Shown: positions 56,762-64,000 of the stretch, in pieces
Numbering within the stretch: the first letter of the stretch is position 1
Layout: each line of letters begins with the position of its first letter
DNA from: Nectonema munidae
Lineage: Eukaryota > Nematomorpha > Nectonematoida > Nectonematidae
Length of the DNA: 64,000 nt
Assembly (NCBI GenBank): GCA_030549495.1
Contig: JAUIRK010000509.1
Span: 1,548,501-1,612,500 of the forward strand
Reading direction: 5' to 3'
Notes under the pieces: generated by a model
What the model saw: the letters and a program-made list of their open reading frames with translations, nothing else
Databases searched by the model: none
Told to the model about the DNA's origin: nothing
Position numbers and translations under genes: made by a program

Positions 56762-57074
56762 CCCTTATTAGGCATTGTTTTTTTAATACACAAAAGGCAA
56801 TAACGGGCTTTACAGGCCCGAAGACTTTTTAAGTATAAAAAACCACTAAATATATTTATTTTTGAATTAAACATTGAAAAAATATTTAAACACAACACGG
56901 TAGGACTTTTTACCCAAATACACACAAATATGTTCTTTATTTACAAATAAGAACTAGAAATTAAAAATAATATTAAATAAATGCTTAAAATAAAAAGATA
57001 CACAGATATTTAAGCTTGAACGAGGGTTGGTAATAGAGTAATGTTATATATTTTAATATCACCCATTTTCTTGC
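56762..57074 (+). mobile_element. Possible second TTAA element and LINE D 5' flank
   Basis: CCCTTATTAGGCATTG starts directly after the shared TTAA at 56758-56761, and a small hairpin GGGCTTTACAGGCCCG follows at 56802-56820. This looks like the end of a different TTAA element, but the other end was not found. The 5' end of LINE D must lie within or just after this interval. Confidence 0.35.
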
Positions 57075-58153
57075 CAGGTCACATGCGGGAAACTATAAGT
57101 GTTCTCAATGTTCTATTTTAACAAAAAGATGATCCAATGTGATAATTGTTTTGAGTAGAAATGTTTTGATTGCCAAAATTTCAATAAAAGTTTTTTCAAA
57201 ACACTTGATAAATTTAGCCAGCATGGTTTTCGTTGGCATTGCACCGAATGCAGAAATAAAAATCGAAGTTCGATTAAAGAGATTTTTGATATAGTAAAAG
57301 ATTTGAAATCACAAATTGATGAACAAAATTCAATTATCAAAAAACTCAGTGAACAAGTTGAAGAGCTTAAAACACCTAGAGTTGAACAAAAGTTGTCTTT
57401 TGCTGAAGTAATAAGCAAGAAAAGTGATAAATCAAAAAATTTTTGTACCAAAAATTGTATAGTTGTGGAACCAAATCAAGAATTTTTATCTGGTAAAAAA
57501 ATGAGGCTGAAATATTTCTGCATGAAAATTTGAAGTCTAAATGTAATATAAATAAAATTAAAGTTTTAAAATCCAAAAAGCTGTTAATTGAGGCTTGCTT
57601 TACAAAGTGCCGCAATAAAATCGAAGATGAATTGAAGGAAAAATTTAAGACAACGCAACTTGAAAATATAGTTCCGAAATTAACCTTCAAAAAAGTTCCA
57701 AATTTCATAGAAATGAACGAAATAAATGAAAAAATATCATCACAAAATGATATTAAAGTTGAAGATATTATTTCAGTAGAAAAATATAAGTTCAATTCCC
57801 ATAAAGACCATTATGGAATTGATGTGGAATTTGATAAACAAGCTTTAACTAAAGTGCTAAAAGCAGGTAAAGTATATATTGGATTTTCATCATATCCAAT
57901 AATCCCTACTTTACCGCGTGTAAAGCAGTGTTCAAATTGTCTTAAACTAGGACACTTTAAAAGCTTATGTAAATCAAAATCACAATATTGTTCTCTTTGT
58001 GGAGATAAAGATCATGAATACACGAAATGTTCTTCAGAAATAACAACTTGCAAAAATTGCAAAGATAAAGGAATGAAAGCTGATCATCACCCATTTTCAA
58101 AAGAATGCCCTCTTAAGAAAAAAATATACGATAATTTGTTGATAAAAAAATGA
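57075..58153 (+). mobile_element. LINE family D ORF1 with PHD finger and zinc knuckles (broken)
   Basis: N-terminal Cys pairs YKCSQC (57086), IQCDNC, KCFDC and WHCTEC (57235) make a PHD-like finger. It is disrupted by a frame change after the first pair and by a TAG at 57156-57158, where Trp is expected before the fifth ligand. A coiled-coil-like segment follows (EQNSIIKKLSEQVEELK, 57321-57371). A one-base frame change at the A-run near 57500 separates it from the last 207 codons (57530-58153). Those end with three knuckles: CSNCLKLGHFKSLC, CSLCGDKDHEYTKC and CKNCKDKGMKADHHPFSKEC. The domain order equals family B ORF1. The product would bind element RNA. Confidence 0.8.
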
Positions 58154-61100
58154 ATGAATTGGATATATTACTTTCTAATGGTTGACGAATCATTCGATTT
58201 AACAGATTTGCTTTTTGATAATTATGATAAAAGTTATGATGTTCATTTACATAAATCTGATATTTTAAAATTAAATGAAGATAAATCTTCTGATTTTTTC
58301 AATTTTAACATATTATCAACGAATGTTCAATCTATTCGAGCAAAATTCAATCATATTGAATTAATGTTAAAACAATTAAAAAGAAACAATGTTTACATTG
58401 ATGTCTTAGCCTTGCAAGAAAATTGGATGTTGGATGATATTACATATAATATACCTGGTTACATGTTTTTTTCTCAACCGAAGAGAATTTCACAACATGG
58501 AGGCTTATGCTTTTTCGTTAAAGAACAGTATAAAGTTGACATTTTGGATAGTGAATTTTCGTCAAATCTTTATGAAGTTTTTTCCATTAGCATAACTTCT
58601 GGTTTTTCAAATATTTTATCTTTTCACAATATTTACCGATTGCCTCTTTTTGGTAGCGATCATATGGATGAATTTTTTGAAAATTTTCAAACTTTTTTGA
58701 TTAAAAACAAACACAATAATAACAGATCAATTATTCTTGGTGATTTTAATATTAACCTCCTCGAATATATTCCGAATATAATTCGGAAGAATTATTCTTC
58801 CTTTTTTTTGAATTTGCTTATGCAACACCATTTCGTACCTTCAATCACCAAACCAACGAGATACCAAGCATTTACATTGATAGATAATATATTTGTATCA
58901 AGTGAGAAAAAATTTAAGGGATACAATATACAAACATCCTTTTCAGACCATATTCCAATTTTTACAACCATTGAACATAGCTTTCGAAATCAATTCCATA
59001 AAAATAAGAAATCTCCCAGAGTCATATTTGATAAGAGTTTTTTTTCAGAATCTATTACGTTCAATTTGTTGGTATTTTCCAAGTGAGTCTGATCCAGAAA
59101 ATATGATTTACACAATTAATCATTGTTTAAGTTATTGTGCTAATCAAGCTAAAAAAGTACAAAAAACAAAAAATTTCAATAAGTGAAAGAAAGATTTGCT
59201 GAATGGGCAAATGAAGAATTATTGACTCTAATAAAGAAAAGGGATAAAGTATTTTTTAAAATTAAAAGAACCCGTGAATATAAAATAAATTATGATTTAA
59301 AAAATCAACAGGCTCACTTTTGTCAACAAGTAAAGCAGATGACGAGAAGTTTTAAAGAAAAATTCTATGCACGATTGTTTGAAAACAAAAATAGCAAAGA
59401 AGTTTGGAAGAATATTAATAAATTGATTAAAAAGAATGAAGATTTATCTTTAATTCTAAAAGATAATTCTCAAATCATAAATGAACAAAATCTATGTGAT
59501 TTCATAAATAATTCATTTATTAGCCGTGTACTTCAATCATCTTTTTCTGAAATGAAAAATTACATTCCTTTTCAAAGTTCGAAGTTTAGACTTGAAGAAA
59601 TCACTCTGGAGGAAGTGCTCATTGCCATTAAAAATGTGAAAAATAGTAAAAGTGAAGATTTTTATGGAATTTCTTCTTATCACCTAAAACTCCTTGAAAA
59701 TGAAATAGCATATCCACTATTTTTAGCTTTTAATTCGTGCATGCAAAATTCACTCTTTCCATCATGTCTCAAAATTAGTAAGTGCATACCTGTCTACAAA
59801 AAAAAAGGTGAGAGACACGACATCAACAATTATCGTCCAATCTCTTTGATTAGCATAATTTCAAAACTTTTTGAAAAAATTATTCTCAAGCAATTAATTC
59901 ATCATTTTGATCAAAACAATCTCTTCAATTCAAAGCAGTTCGGTTTTAGGAAAAATTCTTCTACTACGTTTGCACATTCATTTTTCTTGACATCAATTTA
60001 TGAATATCTTGATTCTGGAGATGGTATTTTAGCATTGTTCCTAGATTTATCAAAAGCGTTCGACTCACTATCACATGAAAAACTTTTATTCAAGCTGGAA
60101 AAGTATGGATTTGATGAAAGAACTTTGAAATTTTTTAAATCATATTTGTCATTCAGAAAACAAGCAGTGTTTGCGAATGGTAGTTATTCAAATTTGATTC
60201 ATGTATCCAGAGGAGTACCTCAGGGTTCTGTTTTGGGTCCCTTCCTTTTTTTAATTAATATTAATGACATATTTCAATCAAACGCTTCGTTAGGGTTTTT
60301 AGCTTTTGCTGATGATTTGACTATTCTTATACCTTATTCATTTCTCCTAAATGTTTCTCTGGCTCAGAATAAAACAATTGAGTCTGTTTATAGAGAAAAT
60401 GTGAATAAAGTTTTTGGTTGGTGTACAGTGAATGAACTTGTAATTAATAACTCTAAAACTGTTCATATGTTTTTTTCTAAGAAAAATGCTCAGCCTACCT
60501 TCTTGAAAAATCTCAATTTGCATTTATCAGTATCTCATACTTATTTAGGTTTAATCTTGATTGAAAAATTGAATTGGAATCTACACATTAAACACATTTG
60601 CACTAAAGTTAGTATTGTAATTGGTATTTTATATCGATTCAGATCACTTCCATCGAAAATTAAACTGGATATATATAGATCACTCGTTTTGCCTCATCTT
60701 TCCTATAGTTTGGTCAATTGGGGCTTTGTGGACCTCTCAAGTTTGCATACTCTTCAAAAAAATGCATAAGATTGGTATCCAATCTGACATTCCGAGCGCA
60801 TACTCTTTCAATTTTTAAAAGTAACAACTTGCTCAATATAAAAGAAATTTATATCAAACAACTTTGTATTGTGGCTTGGAAATTTTATAATGGATATTTG
60901 CCTGTGGCCATATAAGTTATTATATTTTTATTATATGTTTTGTGGCCATAAGCAATTTTTTCACATTCAATCACGATTCACAACGTTTTTCCCCAATATA
61001 TATGTATACTTTGCAGATACCATCATATCGCTTGAAATCCACGCAGTCAAGTTTGAAGTTTCGTATAACTAAAATCTGGAATGAATATTTGCAAGATTTT

Positions 61101-61169
61101 CAAATTATGAATGTTTCACTTTCAACATTGAAAAGACGCCTGAATGAATATTTATTGAAACAAGATTGA
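58154..61169 (+). mobile_element. LINE family D ORF2: endonuclease and reverse transcriptase
   Basis: The ATG follows the ORF1 stop directly (TGAATG). Endonuclease (58154-59086): STNVQSIRAKF, LALQENW, NIYRLPLFG, SIILGDFN, LIDNIFV, SFSDHIPIF. RT (59183-60769, 528 codons): YRPISLISIISKLFEKII, QFGFRKNSSTTFAHS, LFLDLSKAFDSLSHEKLLFK, RGVPQGSVLGPFLFLININD, LAFADDLTIL. The C-terminal tail continues in other frames to a stop at 61169 (KIWNEYLQDF). Motif text is CR1/L2-like. Two compensating frame changes (near 59040 in a T-run and 59160 in an A-run) and one or two after 60760 break the frame. All catalytic motifs are intact, so this is a young but defective copy. Confidence 0.88.
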
Positions 61170-61412
61170 ATCAATTTTGTGATGATTTAATATAATTTGA
61201 TTTTTTTATTTAAATTTTTTTAATATCAATTTCATTTTTAACTATGTTTAATTGTTGATTTAACATTTATGAACAATTAAAAAAAAATATTTTAATGTTT
61301 TTTTTTAGTATTTCTGTTACGGTCTTCTGACCCTTCAAATAGAAGCATATTCTCAAATGTGAAATTTTTTATGAGATTATTTTATGCTAATAAATTCTTC
61401 TTCTTCTTCTTA
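61170..61412 (+). mobile_element. LINE family D 3' UTR and (TTC)n tail
   Basis: AT-rich 3' UTR ends with AATAAA at 61389-61394 immediately followed by (TTC)5 to 61411. Short microsatellite tails instead of poly(A) are usual for CR1/L2-type elements. The family-A LINE in opposite orientation starts at once on the other side. Confidence 0.7.
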
Positions 61413-64000
61413 TTTGAGAGTTGGTTAAGGAGGATGCAGATGTTGGTAGAGATAGGAAGGAGTTACAGATGTTATTCTAAAAATAGAAAGGAAAGGCAGA
61501 TTAGTTTGTTATAGGGTTATCAACCCTGGTGAGAGATGTTTCAATAGTGTCAATGATGTTTGCTAGGGATTTTAGTAGTGTTGGGTGTAACTGAAGGTCT
61601 GAGAGTGTTTTTGGAGATCTATTAAGTAAATAAAGGGAGCGAAATAAAAGATCTTGGCGATGATAAGAGAAGATTTGACATGTGAAGATGAGATGGTATG
61701 GCTTTCTATTGTGTCGCATCCAAAACGACAGTATGGATTTTCGCTAACTTTAATTCGAAAGAGATATGCTTTGCATGGGCAGTGGCCTGATAGCCAACGA
61801 ATGGATGAACGAGGTGGTGTAAATTTTTTGTTTTTGAAAGTTGTGTGAATAGTGCTGATGTGTGGTAAAGAGGAGATTAGTGCATTTTGAGATGAAGATA
61901 TGGACATCTGCCATTCTTCTAGAGTGGATAAGTGAATGTGCGTTAGAAAGGTTTTGAGAGGTAGGGATGTGGGAGGTTAGGTGTACGCTTGAGGTTAAGT
62001 AGTCTACGAGGGAGTTTTCTGGTATGTTTAGATGAGCAGAGCATCAACATAGGTGTATGTGGAAATGTTTTGTAAGATTGATTAGGGAGGAGGCGAGTTG
62101 AAAGGAGGGAAAGGGGATGTTGTGTGATAGAGAGAGATCGTGGATTATGTTTTGTGCATTGGTATAGAAATGGATGGTAGTAAAGTGGGGAAGGGGGTAG
62201 TTAATGTTGTTGGTAATCGTAGTACAGGCGTGTAAATGGCTAAAGATTTCGCATTCGAGGATTGAGAGTAGAGGATTTAATCGGGAGCGATGGGTGTAAA
62301 AGGGGCGAGTGGAAGAGCCTTTCAAGAAGGCGTAAGCAAAGGAGGTACTTAGAGATTTCTTTGAGGCGTCTGTGAAGATACGTAGGGAGGTTGATGAAGA
62401 GGTAGAGAGAAGGTATGAAATTGATTGTTTTGCAAAAAATTTGTTTTTGCATATAGATGTTTGGAATGGATTTTGTGCAAATGGGTGAGTTAAAAGAGAT
62501 GGATGTATAGAGGGATGAACTAGGTAGTTAACAATATTTGGTGCGTATTTTGCTAATAGATGTGAGTAGAAAGAATAGGATGGAGTATTGCGGTGGGATG
62601 TGATCGGATGAAATGGGGGAAGTAAGTTGTTGTATATCAAGATGAAGCGCTTAATAATAGTTTTTTTAAGTTTAAGTTGTAATGGTAGGGTGTTTGTTAG
62701 AATTTCTAGGCATTGTGTGGAAGTAGTACGATATGCGTTGGTGATGCAAAGTAGGCAGAGACGGTGTATCTTGTTAAGAAAATGGATGGTTGTGGGGTGT
62801 TTTAAGGAGATGCCCCAGGAAAGAATTCCGTATTGAATTACTGGTAGGATTAAGGATGAGTATATGTATTTGGTGTTTGGGACGGAGGCCCCATTTATAA
62901 GAGATAGCGCTTTTAAGTGAAAAAAAGGGTGACTGAGAGTTTTTGGTATATTTTTTTAAAGTGTATTGAAAATTTTAGGTTGGACTGAAGGTTTAGTCCT
63001 AGATATTTGATAGTCTTTGAGGCAGTTATAGAAGTAGAGGTATTTAAATGAAGGGGTAAATGTTCTATGTGTCTGCGTGTGAAGTGAATGAGGTTGGTTT
63101 TGCTGGAGTTAAAGAATATCTTATGTGTGTTTCCTCTTTCTTGTAGCCTTAGTAGGAATGAAGAGGATTTGATGAGGTTTTCTTGTTGAGAGTTACTGGT
63201 GAAGGTGAATAATATGTCGTCTGAAAAACATTGGGAGAAATCTGTGTTGGTGTGGATTAGATCGAGAAGCGGGTCTATGAGAACTAGCCAGAGGATATCG
63301 GAAAGACATCCTCCTTGGGGAGTTGAGAGGGTTAGCTTATGGATGCAAAGGGAAGCGCGATGTCGGAAAATGAGACAGCGGTTTGAAAGGTATGAGCTTA
63401 TAAATTTGATGATGTAAGGAGGAAATGATTTGTTTGCAAGGTTAGTGATGATGGCAGGATGCCAGGCTGAGTTGAAAGCGTTGTTTATGTCTAGGAAGAT
63501 TGTAGAAGAAATTTTCTTAGTAGAAAGGAAAGAGTCAAGGTAGGTGGTTAGACGATAGAGTGCTGTTTCCGTATTTTTGTTGCGAAGATATGCAAATTGC
63601 GTGTGATGGACGAGGTTACGGGATAGGATGTAGTGGACTAGACGTTTGCGAATGATTTTTTCGAAAAGTTTGCCTAGTATGGGTAGTAGAGTGATTGGCC
63701 GCCAATTTTGAATGAGGCTTGAATCTTTATTGGGTTTAGGAATGAGTATGAGTTTGCCGATTTTCCAAACGTTAGGGAAATGTGAATGAGTAAGGCATGC
63801 ATTGAAAATAAGGAGTAAATGTTTGTTTAGAATGTGTTTTAATTTTTTAATATGTTTGGATGAGATATGGTCGAAGCTAGATGAAGCATTTGTTTTAAGA
63901 GAGTTTACTGCTATGTTTAATTCATTTAGTGTGATTGGAGGAAAAGTAGGGTTTTGGATAGAGTGAATGATGTTTTTAGAGTGTTCTCGTAATTGTGTGG
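61413..64000 (-). mobile_element. LINE family A copy: RT, RNase H and C-terminal zinc region (runs off window)
   Basis: The minus strand from 64000 to about 62915 is open without a break: KIGKLILIPKPNKD, NWRPITLLPILGKLFEKII, QFAYLRNKNTETALYRLT, LDINNAFNSAWHPAII, TPQGGCLSDILWLVLIDPLL and QCFSDDILFTF (catalytic F-S-D-D instead of Y/FADD). A frame change at the T-run near 62916-62926 leads to a frame that continues to 62044 and contains RNase H text IFTDASKKS, ECEIFSHLHA and FYTNAQNI. TGA at 62046-62044 replaces Trp in HLC-W-CSAHLNIPENS, the last RNase H block. It then continues with SGHCPCKAYLFRIKV and NPYCRFGCDTIESH (Cys/His tail). RNase H after RT points to the I superfamily; R1-like W-x-x-A-I text is also present. 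ORF1 and endonuclease lie beyond 64000. Confidence 0.85.

Noticed and set aside
57376-57795. 139- and 112-codon minus-strand frames rich in Phe, Ser and Ile
   Set aside because: They are antisense to LINE D ORF1 (Lys/Asn-rich), which produces such composition. No motif is present.
1-64000. tRNA, rRNA, snRNA or spliced-leader genes
   Set aside because: I looked for cloverleaf-type GGTTCGA boxes and conserved rRNA/snRNA text on both strands and saw none I could support.

Overview
This is a strongly AT-rich, transposon-dense stretch of animal nuclear DNA. I see no bacterial operon, rRNA, tRNA, CRISPR or phage structure. The two host genes I can identify (a JIP3/JIP4-type adaptor and a BNIP3-type mitophagy receptor) are metazoan, split by multi-kilobase introns, and diverged from the vertebrate proteins. 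Together with the repeat types (PHD-finger LINEs, RNase H-bearing I/R1-like LINEs, ZBED- and ZMYM-type hAT, piggyBac, Tigger, foldback elements) this suggests an invertebrate, most likely an arthropod. A crustacean such as a parasitic copepod would fit, but that is an inference from general impression, not a proof.

Layout. 0-4 kb: fragments of a Tigger transposase and of a LINE ORF1. 4.0-7.7 kb: two consecutive minus-strand exons of a JIP3/JIP4 (sunday driver) gene, with a broken LINE and a hAT piece inside their intron. 8-9.2 kb: a ZBED-type hAT remnant. 9.2-14 kb: a Tigger terminal fragment and a decayed piggyBac transposase. 14-19.2 kb: the 3' end of an I/R1-like LINE (family A), a foldback element with a 28-bp minisatellite, and a nearly readable minus-strand LINE (family B) whose ORF1 carries a PHD finger. 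19.2-27.6 kb: a nest in which family-A LINE contains a hAT-like transposon with an 8-bp target duplication, which contains a piggyBac-type TTAA element, which contains a foldback fragment. 27.9-28.7 kb: another LINE RT remnant.

30.8-48.0 kb: the minus-strand BNIP3 gene. Five exons (47680-47986, 44292-44346, 37154-37218, 33015-33152, 30824-30860) chain in compatible splice phases. They encode the LC3-interacting WxxL motif, the conserved W-x-W-D-x-SSR...PPK block and the C-terminal transmembrane anchor with GxxxG. The first coding exon was not located. Its introns are filled with foldback elements, hAT pieces, an LTR-retrotransposon fossil and a Tigger element.

48-57 kb: a short TTAA MITE, a more complete ZBED-type hAT inserted into a LINE RT, a 79-bp hairpin, LINE ORF1 and RT remnants, and a third piggyBac-type copy with a long G-rich tract. 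57-61.4 kb: a nearly complete plus-strand CR1/L2-like LINE (family D) with PHD/zinc-knuckle ORF1, endonuclease and RT, ending in AATAAA and a (TTC)n tail. 61.4-64 kb: a family-A LINE in tail-to-tail orientation, running off the window.

No single undescribed system stands out. The most interesting signals are the foldback/minisatellite family, the piggyBac-type elements with an internal ~148-bp satellite, the four-level nest, and the cysteine-rich insertion in the predicted BNIP3.
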